Source: Candidatus Melainabacteria bacterium MEL.A1 (lineage in GTDB: Bacteria; Cyanobacteriota; Vampirovibrionia; Gastranaerophilales; Gastranaerophilaceae). From it: 64,000 nt of DNA. Position numbers and translations under genes: made by a program. Under the pieces are notes generated by a model that was given only the letters and a program-made list of their open reading frames with translations, did not search any database and had not been told where the DNA came from. Of this stretch, positions 8,738 to 16,696 are shown one piece after another (position 1 is the stretch's first letter; every line of letters starts with the position of its first letter). Location: contig CP017245.1 of the NCBI GenBank assembly GCA_001765415.1, forward strand, positions 1,364,001 to 1,428,000, written 5' to 3'.

Positions 8738-8766
8738 TTGGATTAATTTCATGTTTTTTGTATGAT
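8738..8766 (+). promoter_or_regulatory. Sigma70-type promoter of pgk
   Basis: TTGGAT, a 17-nt spacer and TATGAT (8761-8766), giving a leader of about 50 nt before the pgk ATG. Confidence 0.6.
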
Positions 8767-8824
8767 AGTCTTGCGAATACATAAAAGGATTAAAAATTCG
8801 TTTAATCCACAAAGGAGAGAAAAT

Positions 8825-10027
8825 ATGAAAAAATCAATTAATGATTTAGGTGACGTAAAAGGTAAACGCGCTCTTGTTAGAGTTGACGTAAACGTGCCTC
8901 TTGACGAAAACCACAATGTAACAGATGACACAAGAATCCAAGCTATTGTTCCTACAATTAAAGCTTTGAAAGAAAAAGGTGCTAAAATTATTCTTATGGC
9001 TCACTTAGGTAGACCAAAAGGAGAATGGAAAACTGAATTTTCTCTTGAACCTGTTGCTAAATATATGTCAAAAGTTTTGGGTGAAGACGTATTGTTCGTA
9101 AAATCACCTGTTGGCGAAGGTGCTGATAAAGAATTAGAAGCATTGAAAGACGGTCAAGTTGCTTTGTTAGAAAATATTCGTTTCTATAAAGCTGAAGAAG
9201 CAAAAGATGATGATATGACTTTTGCTGAAGAACTTGCTAAATTAGGTGATTTCTATGTAAACGACGCTTTTGGTGCTGCTCACAGAAAACATACTTCAAC
9301 TGCAAAAGTTGCTCACATCTTGAAACCTGCTGTTGCTGGTTTGTTGATGGAAAAAGAAATCAGATGCTTGTCACAAGCTCTTGATAACCCAACTCGCCCA
9401 TTTACTGCAGTTGTTGGTGGTGCTAAAGTTTCTTCTAAAATCGGTGTTTTAGAAAACTTAATCGACAAAGTTGACAACCTAATTATCGGTGGTGGTATGG
9501 CTTATACATTTGTAAAAGCTAACGGTGGTAAAATTGGTAACTCTATTTGTGAAGATGATCAAATGGATGTTGCAAAAGCTATTGAAAAGAAAGCTGCTGA
9601 TAAAGGCGTAAAAATTGTTATGGCTACTGATGTTCTTGCTGCTGACGATTTCTCTGGCAACGGAACAAACAAAGTTGTATCTATCAATGAAATTCCTGAT
9701 GGATTTGAAGGTGTAGATGCTGGTCCAGATAGCCAAAAAGCTTTCGCTGAAGTTATCAAAAATTCAAAAACTATTTTGATGAACGGACCTGTTGGTGCAT
9801 TCGAAAACCCTAAATTCGCTGAAGGTACAAAAGCGGTATTGCAAGCAATCGTTGATGCAACTAAAGCCGGTGCTGTTTCTGTAATCGGTGGTGGTGATTC
9901 TGTTTCTGCTGCTAAGAAATACTTTAAAGCAGAAGATTTTACTCACGTTTCAACTGGTGGCGGTGCTTCTCTTGAATTTATTGAAGGTAAAGTACTTCCA
10001 GGTGTTGCAGCATTAGACGAAAAATAA
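8825..10027 (+). CDS. pgk: Phosphoglycerate kinase
   Basis: Glycolytic enzyme transferring phosphate between 1,3-bisphosphoglycerate and ADP. The ATG at 8825 follows AAAGGAGAG; an upstream in-frame ATG at 8762 overlaps the promoter and is rejected. At 400 residues the length is typical. Visible motifs are GKRALVRVDVNVPLD (about 13-27), the substrate-binding LMAHLGRPKG (about 59-68), VNDAFGAAHRKHTST near 140-155, GGAKVSSKIGVLENL near 200 and the nucleotide-binding GGGDSVSAAKK near 355. It is a single-gene unit closed by a good terminator. Its codons are richer in GCT, GGT and GTT than neighbouring genes, as expected of a highly expressed gene. Confidence 0.97.
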   Translation: MKKSINDLGDVKGKRALVRVDVNVPLDENHNVTDDTRIQAIVPTIKALKEKGAKIILMAHLGRPKGEWKTEFSLEPVAKYMSKVLGEDVLFVKSPVGEGADKELEALKDGQVALLENIRFYKAEEAKDDDMTFAEELAKLGDFYVNDAFGAAHRKHTSTAKVAHILKPAVAGLLMEKEIRCLSQALDNPTRPFTAVVGGAKVSSKIGVLENLIDKVDNLIIGGGMAYTFVKANGGKIGNSICEDDQMDVAKAIEKKAADKGVKIVMATDVLAADDFSGNGTNKVVSINEIPDGFEGVDAGPDSQKAFAEVIKNSKTILMNGPVGAFENPKFAEGTKAVLQAIVDATKAGAVSVIGGGDSVSAAKKYFKAEDFTHVSTGGGASLEFIEGKVLPGVAALDEK

Positions 10028-10052
10028 TCAGAATTTTTCATACAATACTCTT

Positions 10053-10079
10053 AAAGACCCGTCAGATGGCGGGTCTTTT
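10053..10079 (+). terminator. Rho-independent terminator of pgk
   Basis: AAAGACCCG and CGGGTCTTT form a 9-bp stem around an 8-nt loop, followed by a short T run. Confidence 0.85.
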
Positions 10080-10153
10080 CCTTTTGCTTAAAACCTGAAA
10101 AATTTCACTTCGTTTTTCTTTTTGTGTTAAGATTATTCCAAGCGAGGTTTTTT

Positions 10154-11089
10154 ATGAAAAATATTTTGGTAACCGGAGGTGCCGGTTTTATAGGTTCTCA
10201 TTTATGCGAAAAATTATTGGAACAAGGAAATCATATTATTTGTCTTGACAATTTTTTCACCGGTTCAAGAAAAAATGTTGAACACCTTTTTGATAATCGA
10301 GAATTTGAACTTATCAGGCATGATATTATTGAACCGATAATTCTTGAGGTTGACCAGATTTATAATCTTGCTTGTCCGGCAAGCCCCGTACATTATCAGT
10401 ACAATGCAATAAAAACAATAAAAACAAATGTTTTGGGAGTTACGAATATGTTGGATTTAGCGGATTCTGCAAAAGCAAGAATTTTGCAAGCTTCTACCAG
10501 TGAAGTTTATGGAGATCCTATTGTTCATCCGCAAAAAGAAAGCTATTGGGGAAATGTTAATCCGATTGGTATAAGAAGTTGTTACGATGAAGGAAAACGT
10601 GTAGCAGAAACTTTGATGATGGATTATCACAGGCAACACAAAGTAGATATTAGAATTATCAGAATTTTTAATACTTATGGACCTCGTATGGCACAAAACG
10701 ATGGTCGAGTTGTTTCAAACTTCATTGTTCAGGCATTGAAAAATGAAGATATAACGATTTATGGAGATGGTTCTCAAACAAGATCTTTTTGTTATGTGGA
10801 TGATTTAGTTCGTGGAATGATATCTTTGATGAATGCTGAAAATTTTATGGGACCTGTAAATGTTGGAAATGATGGAGAATATACTATTTTGGATTTGGCA
10901 AAAATGATAATTGAGCTAACTAACTCAAGTTCAAAGCTTATATTCAAACCGTTACCGTCAGACGATCCTTGCCAAAGAAAACCTGATTTGTCACTAGCGA
11001 AAGAAAAATTGGAATATGCGCCGACAGTTAATGTAAAAGATGGTTTGCTAAAAACAATTGAATATTTCCAAAATGTACTATGTTTGTAA
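10154..11089 (+). CDS. UDP-glucuronate decarboxylase (UXS-type SDR)
   Basis: NAD-dependent extended short-chain dehydrogenase that converts UDP-glucuronate to UDP-xylose (or a related epimerase/decarboxylase reaction) for envelope glycans. The 311-residue protein starts at the ATG at 10154, preceded by GCGAGG. The Rossmann motif is [20 protein letters not shown] (about residues 7-26). The motif [12 protein letters not shown] (about 78-89) is characteristic of UXS enzymes, the catalytic serine is in [10 protein letters not shown], and the YxxxK equivalent is [12 protein letters not shown] (about 149-160). The 58/62-bp repeat array begins immediately after the stop codon. Confidence 0.88.
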   Translation: MKNILVTGGAGFIGSHLCEKLLEQGNHIICLDNFFTGSRKNVEHLFDNREFELIRHDIIEPIILEVDQIYNLACPASPVHYQYNAIKTIKTNVLGVTNMLDLADSAKARILQASTSEVYGDPIVHPQKESYWGNVNPIGIRSCYDEGKRVAETLMMDYHRQHKVDIRIIRIFNTYGPRMAQNDGRVVSNFIVQALKNEDITIYGDGSQTRSFCYVDDLVRGMISLMNAENFMGPVNVGNDGEYTILDLAKMIIELTNSSSKLIFKPLPSDDPCQRKPDLSLAKEKLEYAPTVNVKDGLLKTIEYFQNVLCL

Positions 11090-11090
11090 C

Positions 11091-11239
11091 CCACAGAGGG
11101 CTACGTGCGTAGCAAAACATTACACCAATGTCCGAAGTATGAACCAGTGTCGTCGCAGAGGGCTACGTGTGTAGCAAAACATTACACCAATGACTGAAGT
11201 ATGAACCGATATTGTCGCAGAGGGCTACGTGCGTAGCAC
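11091..11239 (-). repeat. Repeat array, 62-bp version (about 2.4 units)
   Basis: GGGCTACGTG(C/T)GTAGC begins at 11098, 11160 and 11222, a period of 62 bp. Units are the reverse complement of the family at 5750, with the core palindrome GCTACG-TG-CGTAGC intact or nearly so in each. The extra 4 bp relative to the 58-bp version is the TAGC half that completes the palindrome. The array fills the 3'-to-3' gap between the UXS gene and miaB and extends into the miaB stop codon. Confidence 0.9.
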
Positions 11240-12553
11240 AGCTTTTAGGTACCAAGTTTTTGCTCCAGAAATTTTTACGTCTACAAATTGTCCTGTCAAA
11301 TCTGTGTCGCAAGGAATATGTACTGTTTTGAAATTTCTTGTTTTTCCGGTATTTATCATTTGTCCTTTGTGTTCATAAAAATTCTCTACAAGAACTTCCA
11401 TTTCTCTGCCAACATATTTCAAATTTGACTTCAAACAATTTTCTTTAACTTTATCATTAAGTCGCTGAAATCTTTCGTTTTTAACATCTTCCGGAATAAA
11501 TTTGTCAACCCATTTTGCGGCAACTGTTTTTTCTCTCGGAGAATATGCTGCGACATTACAATAATCTAATTCAAATTCGTCAATTGCAGTAAGTGTGTCT
11601 TTGAACTGTTCTTCTGTTTCTCCTGGAAAACCTGCGATAAAATCGCTTGTAATAGTTACATCCGGTATCATATCACGAACTTTTTTTACGATTTTTGCGT
11701 AAGTTTCTCTATCATAACGTCTGTTCATTGCTTTTAAAACTTCTGAATTTCCTGATTGCATTGGAATGTGAAAATATTCACAAACCTTATCCAATTCTTT
11801 CGCAGTTTCAATTAATTCATCTGTAATATCTGTAGGATATGATGTTACAAAACGTATTCTGAATTTACCTTCAATAGAGTTTAATTCCCTCAACAAATCG
11901 GCAAGTCTGTAGTTTTTGTCTTTAAAATCTTTGCCATAACTGTCTACGTTTTGTCCAAGTAATGTAATTTCTTTAAAACCTGCGTTTAATGCATCTTTAA
12001 CTTCTTTTATAATAGTTTCAGGGAGTCTTGATCGTTCTCTGCCTCTTGTGTATGGAACAATACAGTATGTACAGAAGTTATTACAACCTTCTGTAATGTT
12101 TATCCACGCATTAGTTGATTTAACACGATTAATTTCGTAGTTTTCAGGGTTTTGAGATGGAAGATTAGTTTCTTCGCATTCACAAACTCTTTCACCATTG
12201 TTAATTCTTTTTATAACATCTGGTAAAGAATAAATCTTGTGTGTTCCAAGAACAAAGTCAACATAAGGCGCACGAGAAAAAACTTGTCTTGCTTTTTGTT
12301 GTGCAACACAGCCACACATTCCGATTTTTAAATCAGGGTTTTTGTCTTGTTTCCATTTTCCCCAAACTCCGAGCTGGCTAAATGCTTTATCTTCACTTAA
12401 TTGTCTGATTGAACATGTATTAACCATTAGCAAATCAGCTTTTTCAGGGTCTTTTGTTTCTTCATAATCAAAATGAGAAAGCATTCCTAGCATTCTTTCT
12501 GTATCTGATTTGTTCATTTGGCAACCCATTGTTTCTATATATACGTGTTTCAT
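11225..12553 (-). CDS. miaB: tRNA-2-methylthio-N6-dimethylallyladenosine synthase
   Basis: Radical SAM methylthiotransferase that adds the 2-methylthio group to i6A37 of tRNAs. The start chosen is the ATG at 12553 (KHVYIETMGCQMNKSD), preceded by AAAGGGAC. The UPF0004 domain has its cysteines in TMGCQMN, VNTCSIR and GMCGCVAQQ; the radical SAM cluster is in NITEGCNNFCTYCIVPYTRG; a TRAM domain ends the protein near KTWYLKAV. The 442-residue length is normal. The last codons (V-L-R-T-stop, GTGCTACGCACGTAG) are read out of the repeat array, so the extreme C-terminus is repeat-derived. Radical SAM and TRAM domains are intact, so activity should be kept. Confidence 0.95.
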   Translation of the reverse strand: MKHVYIETMGCQMNKSDTERMLGMLSHFDYEETKDPEKADLLMVNTCSIRQLSEDKAFSQLGVWGKWKQDKNPDLKIGMCGCVAQQKARQVFSRAPYVDFVLGTHKIYSLPDVIKRINNGERVCECEETNLPSQNPENYEINRVKSTNAWINITEGCNNFCTYCIVPYTRGRERSRLPETIIKEVKDALNAGFKEITLLGQNVDSYGKDFKDKNYRLADLLRELNSIEGKFRIRFVTSYPTDITDELIETAKELDKVCEYFHIPMQSGNSEVLKAMNRRYDRETYAKIVKKVRDMIPDVTITSDFIAGFPGETEEQFKDTLTAIDEFELDYCNVAAYSPREKTVAAKWVDKFIPEDVKNERFQRLNDKVKENCLKSNLKYVGREMEVLVENFYEHKGQMINTGKTRNFKTVHIPCDTDLTGQFVDVKISGAKTWYLKAVLRT

Positions 12554-12720
12554 AATTGTCCCTTTAGCTTGCAAAGATACTGGAGTTCTTGACGAAAGAA
12601 TAAATATCCTGTCTTTTAAGTTTGTTTTTTTTGTAACAGACTGCGCCTCTTTGCCTCTACGCCTCTATATCTCTATGCTTTTAATTTATCACAAAAATAC
12701 TTAATGTTCTTGACTTTTCT

Positions 12721-12749
12721 TTGAAAAAATAATATTCTTTATGTATAAA
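12721..12749 (+). promoter_or_regulatory. Sigma70-type promoter of the acyl-CoA synthetase gene
   Basis: TTGAAA, a 17-nt spacer and TATAAA (12744-12749), 23 nt before the ATG. Confidence 0.55.
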
Positions 12750-12772
12750 TTGGTCTGAAAGGTAGTGTATCT

Positions 12773-14443
12773 ATGGGGTTAAGAGAAAAGAACGTATTGG
12801 CATTGTTGCATGAAAGAACAGAAAAATATTCTGACAAAGTTGCTTTGGGGATGAAAACAAAATACGGGTGGAAAGAATTTACGTATTCCGGTATTGGACT
12901 TTTGTCCCGAAAAATTGCGCATTATTTGATTAGTGAATTGAATGTGCAAAAAGGGGATAGACTTGCGATAATTTCTGAATCCAAGCCTGAATATGGAGCG
13001 TGCGTTTTTGCTTCAGTAATTTCCGGAATGGTAACAGTCCCTTTGGATGTAAAATTAACAAAATATGAATTGAAATCTATTCTTTCAGATTGCGAGCCAT
13101 CTGTAATTATGGTTTCTGCAACGCATTATGCGATGGTAAAATTTTTGCAAGAAGAAATCCCATCAGTTAAAGCTGTAATTTTGATGGATGAGCCTTCTTG
13201 TGAAATTTATGATAAAAGTGTTTATCAATTGCCTGATAATTATGATTACAAGTGGAAATTGAGAAGTTCAAAAGCAGTTGCATTTATTATTTACACATCG
13301 GGAACAACAGGTGCGCCAAAAGGTGTTGAAATAACTTTCCAAAATATGCTTGCGCAATTAGATGATTTAAAATACGCATTAGATAAGATTTTACCATATG
13401 AGAATGTTAATATTTTATCTATTTTGCCTATGAACCATCTTTTTGAGATGACGGTTGGTTTTTCTACGTTTTTGAATTTTGGGTTTTCGGTTTATTACAC
13501 TCCTAGTCTAAAACCAAAAGATATTTTGAGCATAATGCGAGAAAAACAAATCGAATTTATGATTGTAGTTCCGGCATTTTTAAAACTCTTGAAAACTGCA
13601 ATTGAGGCAGAACTTAAAAATTCTCCAATACATGTTAGGGCTATGTTTAAGTTTATGTTTAAAATTGCAAAGTTTATACCATCATATAGGATTAAAAAAT
13701 TGATGTTTAATAAAATTCATAAAAAATTTGGCGGACATTTTTCCGGTTGTATTTCTGGAGGTGCGCCATTAGATTTGGCGGTTGGTGAATTTTTTGAACG
13801 TATAGGTATAAAGGTTTATCAAGGATATGGTTTGTCAGAGGCAAGCCCTGTTGTATCTGTAAATGTTGACAGGCATGGTGATTTGGCATCAGTTGGTGCG
13901 CCTTTACAAAGTCTAGAGGCAAAAATTGATGACGAAACAGGAGAATTGATTTTGAGAGGTCCTTCTGTGATGAGAGGTTATCACAATCAACCTGAAATGA
14001 CATCTGAAGTTTTGGAAAGTGATGGATGGTTGCATACGGGAGATATTGCAAAAATTCGAAACGGGCATATTTATATTACTGGTAGAATTAAAAATATGAT
14101 TGTGCTTTCGGGAGGGAAAAAAGTTTTTCCGGAAGAAGTTGAAGTTGTTTTAGAAAAAAGCCCTTATATTGCTGAGGTTTGTGTATTGGGAACTTCTCGC
14201 AGTTTTGGAGCGAAAGACGGAACAGAAGAAATTACAGTAGTTGCAGTCCCAACAGAGGATGTTATTAGTAAATACGAGGCTGATACTGTGGAAAAATTGA
14301 TTAAAGATGAGATAAAGAAATTGTCTTTACGTTTGACTGCTTACAAAAGACCTGTTAATATAGTCGTAAGAATAGAACCTTTACCAAGAACTACAACTAG
14401 AAAAGTTAAGCGTAAAGAAGTAAAACAGTTTGTAAATATTTAA
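12773..14443 (+). CDS. AMP-dependent long-chain acyl-CoA synthetase family protein
   Basis: Adenylate-forming enzyme (ANL superfamily) that probably activates fatty acids to acyl-CoA (or acyl-ACP). The 556-residue protein shows the phosphate-binding loop IIYTSGTTGAPKGVEIT (about residues 168-184), GYGLSEASPVVSVN near 349, DGWLHTGDIAKIRNGHIYIT near 419 and the hinge GRIKNMIVLSGGKKVFPEEV. The C-terminal lysine region RTTTRKVKRKEV holds the likely catalytic lysine. AAAGG lies 13 nt before the ATG at 12773. The next gene, a small secreted protein, follows after 8 nt and appears to share the transcript, an odd pairing without obvious logic. Confidence 0.9.
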   Translation: MGLREKNVLALLHERTEKYSDKVALGMKTKYGWKEFTYSGIGLLSRKIAHYLISELNVQKGDRLAIISESKPEYGACVFASVISGMVTVPLDVKLTKYELKSILSDCEPSVIMVSATHYAMVKFLQEEIPSVKAVILMDEPSCEIYDKSVYQLPDNYDYKWKLRSSKAVAFIIYTSGTTGAPKGVEITFQNMLAQLDDLKYALDKILPYENVNILSILPMNHLFEMTVGFSTFLNFGFSVYYTPSLKPKDILSIMREKQIEFMIVVPAFLKLLKTAIEAELKNSPIHVRAMFKFMFKIAKFIPSYRIKKLMFNKIHKKFGGHFSGCISGGAPLDLAVGEFFERIGIKVYQGYGLSEASPVVSVNVDRHGDLASVGAPLQSLEAKIDDETGELILRGPSVMRGYHNQPEMTSEVLESDGWLHTGDIAKIRNGHIYITGRIKNMIVLSGGKKVFPEEVEVVLEKSPYIAEVCVLGTSRSFGAKDGTEEITVVAVPTEDVISKYEADTVEKLIKDEIKKLSLRLTAYKRPVNIVVRIEPLPRTTTRKVKRKEVKQFVNI

Positions 14444-14451
14444 GAGGTATT

Positions 14452-14844
14452 ATGAAAAACACACTTTTATTACTATTTTTATTAGGAATTTGTGTAATTC
14501 CTGCGTTTTCAGAAGAATTGAAATTAATTAATCCACAGGCTGATTTGCCTCCAAAATGGACAGATTTTTGTGAAACCGGTTATGAAAATGCGGTTTATAA
14601 AAATAGAGATGATGTGTTTAATGTGTTCAGCTATGTTAAGTCAGAGAGAACAAAAACGAACTATTGGGCAGAGCGCAGAGTTAGTTTTGAAAAGTATTTG
14701 AAAAGTTGCAATGCGTTAGATGATAGCGCAAAAGCGGAATGTTATGCAGAGTTGAGAAAATCAGAAAATGAGAAAAATGATTTGTATAAATTGAAACGTA
14801 CCCAAATGCTATATGAAAATAATATTCAGTTGAATAGACGTTAG
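14452..14844 (+). CDS. Small secreted protein, paralogue of the gene at 7770
   Basis: A 130-residue protein of unrecognised family with a signal peptide (LLLLFLLGICVIPAFS|EE). Its mature part matches the protein at 7770-8192: PPKWTDFCETGYENAVYK against PPMWIDFCPDGLENAEYK, then YWAERRVSF against YWANRRKEF, SCNALDD against KCNLMDE, and ECYAEL against GCYAGL. Three conserved cysteines lie in those motifs. AGAGG precedes the ATG. It is co-transcribed with the acyl-CoA synthetase (8-nt gap) and followed by a strong terminator. A periplasmic or cell-surface role is inferred from the signal peptide only. Confidence 0.78.
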   Translation: MKNTLLLLFLLGICVIPAFSEELKLINPQADLPPKWTDFCETGYENAVYKNRDDVFNVFSYVKSERTKTNYWAERRVSFEKYLKSCNALDDSAKAECYAELRKSENEKNDLYKLKRTQMLYENNIQLNRR

Positions 14845-14860
14845 GATTATATCTAAGCAC

Positions 14861-14908
14861 TAATAGACCCTGAATTTAATTCAGGGTCTATTAATGTTTA
14901 TTTTTTTA
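14861..14908 (+). terminator. Rho-independent terminator
   Basis: A perfect 15-bp stem, TAATAGACCCTGAAT with its complement around TTA, followed by a T-rich tract containing seven T residues. Confidence 0.88.
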
Positions 14909-14934
14909 TAAAGAAATATTAATTTTACTAAAAA

Positions 14935-14949
14935 TAGGAATAATTCCTA
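14935..14949. promoter_or_regulatory. 7-1-7 palindromic operator candidate upstream of rubrerythrin
   Basis: TAGGAAT-A-ATTCCTA is a perfect 7-1-7 inverted repeat ending 1 nt before the -35 box. Fur and PerR family boxes have this geometry, and rubrerythrins are classic PerR targets, but the bases differ from the PerR consensus. The regulator is therefore unassigned. Confidence 0.45.
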
Positions 14950-14950
14950 C

Positions 14951-14979
14951 TTTACAAAAAATATTTTGTATTGTATTAT
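14951..14979 (+). promoter_or_regulatory. Sigma70-type promoter of rubrerythrin
   Basis: TTTACA, a 17-nt spacer and TATTAT (14974-14979). Confidence 0.65.
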
Positions 14980-15030
14980 AAAGCATGTAAAAAAAAGAGG
15001 CTAATTTTTATATAAGAAAGGTGGTAAAAA

Positions 15031-15573
15031 ATGGCTAAATTTGTATGTACAGTATGCGGATGGTCAACAGAAAGTGATAAAGCTCCTGAAAGATGCCCTT
15101 TGTGTGGAGCAACAACATTCAAAGAAATTAATACAGCAGAAGGAAAAGTATATGCTTGCGAACACAAAGTAGGCGATGGAAAAGTTGAAGATAAAGAAGT
15201 TATGGACGGTTTGAGAGCGCATTTCGCAGGTGAATGTACTGAAGTTGGTATGTACCTTGCAATGGCTAGGGTAGCAGAAAGAGAAGGATATCCTGAAGTT
15301 GCTGAAGCTTATAAGAGATACGCTTTTGAAGAAGCAGAACATGCTGCAAAATTTGCCGAATTGTTAGGTGAAGTTGTTACAGATTCAACAAAGAAAAACC
15401 TTGAAATGAGAGCAGAAGCTGAACAAGGAGCTTGTGAAGGTAAACTTGCTATTGCAAGACGTGCAAAAGAATTGGGTTATGATGCAATTCATGATACTGT
15501 TCACGAAATGGCTAAAGATGAAGCTCGTCACGGAAAAGGTTTTGATGGATTATTGAAAAGATATTTTTCATAA
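15031..15573 (+). CDS. Reverse rubrerythrin (rubredoxin-like domain at N-terminus)
   Basis: Non-haem diiron peroxidase that detoxifies hydrogen peroxide in anaerobes. In the 180 residues the order is rubredoxin-like CTVCGW...CPLCGA (about residues 6-25) followed by a ferritin-like diiron domain, the reverse of classical rubrerythrin. Iron-ligand motifs are [20 protein letters not shown] and [10 protein letters not shown] in the first helix pair, and [18 protein letters not shown] and [10 protein letters not shown] in the second. AAAGGTGG precedes the ATG. It is a single-gene unit with promoter, candidate operator and terminator. The sequence supports an oxygen-sensitive lifestyle with peroxide defence. 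Confidence 0.92.
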   Translation: MAKFVCTVCGWSTESDKAPERCPLCGATTFKEINTAEGKVYACEHKVGDGKVEDKEVMDGLRAHFAGECTEVGMYLAMARVAEREGYPEVAEAYKRYAFEEAEHAAKFAELLGEVVTDSTKKNLEMRAEAEQGACEGKLAIARRAKELGYDAIHDTVHEMAKDEARHGKGFDGLLKRYFS

Positions 15574-15595
15574 ATTTTGTCATAATTGAAAAACC

Positions 15596-15632
15596 AAAAA
15601 GCGACTTTCTTTACTTGGAGGTCGCTTTTTTA
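15596..15632 (+). terminator. Rho-independent terminator of rubrerythrin
   Basis: AAAAAGCGAC pairs with GTCGCTTTTT around a 15-nt loop, ending in a T run. Confidence 0.8.
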
Positions 15633-15647
15633 TTGTTTAAATGGGGT

Positions 15648-15675
15648 GCTATGTTGCTTCGCTCCTCGTAATGAC
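15648..15675 (-). repeat. GTCATTACGAGG-type dispersed repeat
   Basis: Read on the minus strand this begins CGTCATTACGAGGAGCGAAG and continues CAACATAGCACCCC. A closely matching copy lies on the plus strand at 54651-54688. From memory, strings of the type GTCATTGCGAGCGAAGC are widespread non-coding repeats in several bacterial phyla. Confidence 0.5.
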
Positions 15676-15723
15676 GATTTGTTGTAATTTTTTTACCAAG
15701 ATATGAAATATGTATGAATGTTG

Positions 15724-15921
15724 TTACAGAGGGCTACGTGCGAAAACATTACACCAACGTATGATGTATGAACCAATATTGTCACAGGGGGCTACGTGCG
15801 AAAACATTACACCAACGTATGATGTATGAACCAATATTATCACAGGGGGCTACGTGCGAAAACATTACACCAACGTATGATGTATGAACCAATATTGTTA
15901 CAGAGGGCTACATACGTAGTA
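15724..15921 (-). repeat. Tandem array of the 58-bp repeat (about 3.3 units)
   Basis: GGGCTACGTGCGAAAAC begins at 15731, 15789 and 15847, and a diverged unit starts at 15905, giving a strict 58-bp period in reverse orientation to the array at 5750. Internal units are nearly identical. The last unit ends in a near-palindrome GCTACATACGTAGT. The 511-nt gap between rubrerythrin and the YkgJ-like gene holds the terminator, the GTCATTACGAGG-type repeat, this array and a candidate small RNA. Confidence 0.9.
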
Positions 15922-15922
15922 T

Positions 15923-15949
15923 AAAAAAAGACCTCTTTGAAAAGAGGTC
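15923..15949 (-). terminator. Minus-strand Rho-independent terminator without a minus-strand gene
   Basis: GACCTCTTT-ga-AAAGAGGTC (15930-15949) is a perfect 9-bp stem. Read on the minus strand it is followed by seven U residues; on the plus strand there is no T run. No open frame precedes it on that strand, which implies a non-coding transcript. Confidence 0.7.
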
Positions 15950-16018
15950 AAGGTTGGTTATTTTGGTTATGTTATAGTTTTTTGAGAATTTATTTCGGTT
16001 TTACATTCTCTATAATTA
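15923..16018 (-). ncRNA. Candidate minus-strand small RNA (about 96 nt)
   Basis: Bounded by a minus-strand promoter (TTTACA-17-TAATAT, 16025-16053) and the terminator at 15923-15949. No open reading frame with a ribosome site lies between; the only ATG is followed directly by TAA. It is transcribed divergently from the YkgJ-like gene. Target unknown. Confidence 0.5.
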
Positions 16019-16024
16019 CCCTGA

Positions 16025-16053
16025 ATATTAATATTTGCTTTAAATGTTGTAAA
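16025..16053 (-). promoter_or_regulatory. Promoter of the candidate small RNA
   Basis: Minus-strand TTTACA (plus 16048-16053), a 17-nt spacer and TAATAT (plus 16025-16030). The -35 box lies inside the palindrome at 16047-16062. Confidence 0.5.
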
Positions 16054-16062
16054 TGTTTACAA
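16047..16062. promoter_or_regulatory. Perfect 16-bp palindrome, operator candidate
   Basis: TTGTAAA-TG-TTTACAA lies in the divergent promoter region between the candidate small RNA and the YkgJ-like gene. Its TGTAAA..TTTACA geometry resembles LacI-family (cre-like) operators; the regulator is unassigned. Confidence 0.45.
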
Positions 16063-16084
16063 AACTTTATGTTATTATGTAATC

Positions 16085-16504
16085 ATGTTTGAAGGTTTAA
16101 GAAAATTCTTTTTGTCAAAGATTTTGAGGCGCAAATATTATAGAACTGGGAAATGTAAGGCTTGCGGGAAATGTTGTACGCAGATTTATGTCAAACATTA
16201 TAAACATGTTGTTAGTGATGAAAAGGAATTTGAAAAACTTCAATATTTGCATAGATTTTATACTTATTTGAAGGTTATTGGAAAGGATGATATAGGTTTA
16301 ATTTTTGAGTGTAAAAATTTAGATCCTGAAACGCATAAGTGTAAGATACATAAGAGTAGACCTGGAATTTGTCGAAGGTATCCGCAGGAAGAACTTTTTT
16401 CAATGGGGGGTGCGCTTTCTGAGGATTGTGGTTATAAAATGGAGCCGATTGTGCCGTTTTGTGAGGTTTTGGAAAAAGTTACAAAACGAGATAAGCGAAG
16501 TTAA
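16085..16504 (+). CDS. YkgJ-family cysteine-cluster protein
   Basis: A 139-residue member of the YkgJ/UPF0153 family, thought to bind zinc or iron through conserved cysteines; its cellular role is unknown. Cysteine motifs are CKACGKCCTQIYV (about residues 24-36), FECKN, HKCKIHKSRPGICRRYP (about 85-102) and EDCGYK. No ribosome site precedes the ATG. TATTAT ends exactly 6 nt upstream (16073-16078), so the mRNA is probably leaderless. It is a single gene; a cre-like palindrome lies 22 nt upstream. Confidence 0.82.
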   Translation: MFEGLRKFFLSKILRRKYYRTGKCKACGKCCTQIYVKHYKHVVSDEKEFEKLQYLHRFYTYLKVIGKDDIGLIFECKNLDPETHKCKIHKSRPGICRRYPQEELFSMGGALSEDCGYKMEPIVPFCEVLEKVTKRDKRS

Positions 16505-16696
16505 GCATTAAGAAATTATACGATATCAAAGTTTTCTAGTTTTTTGTGGGCATGTCATTGCTATCCATAAAAATTTTAACTATTTTGGGCAAATATGAAA
16601 AATTGTCAAAAAAATATTTGCTACTTTTCGGCAATGAAAAATTTTGCATTGTCGTTTAAGCTGATTATATGGGATATAATGAAAGGTTGGTATATT

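Noticed and set aside
8762-8824. Upstream start for pgk
   Set aside because: That ATG lies in the -10 box and the added residues match nothing in the family; the ATG at 8825 has a clear AAAGGAG.
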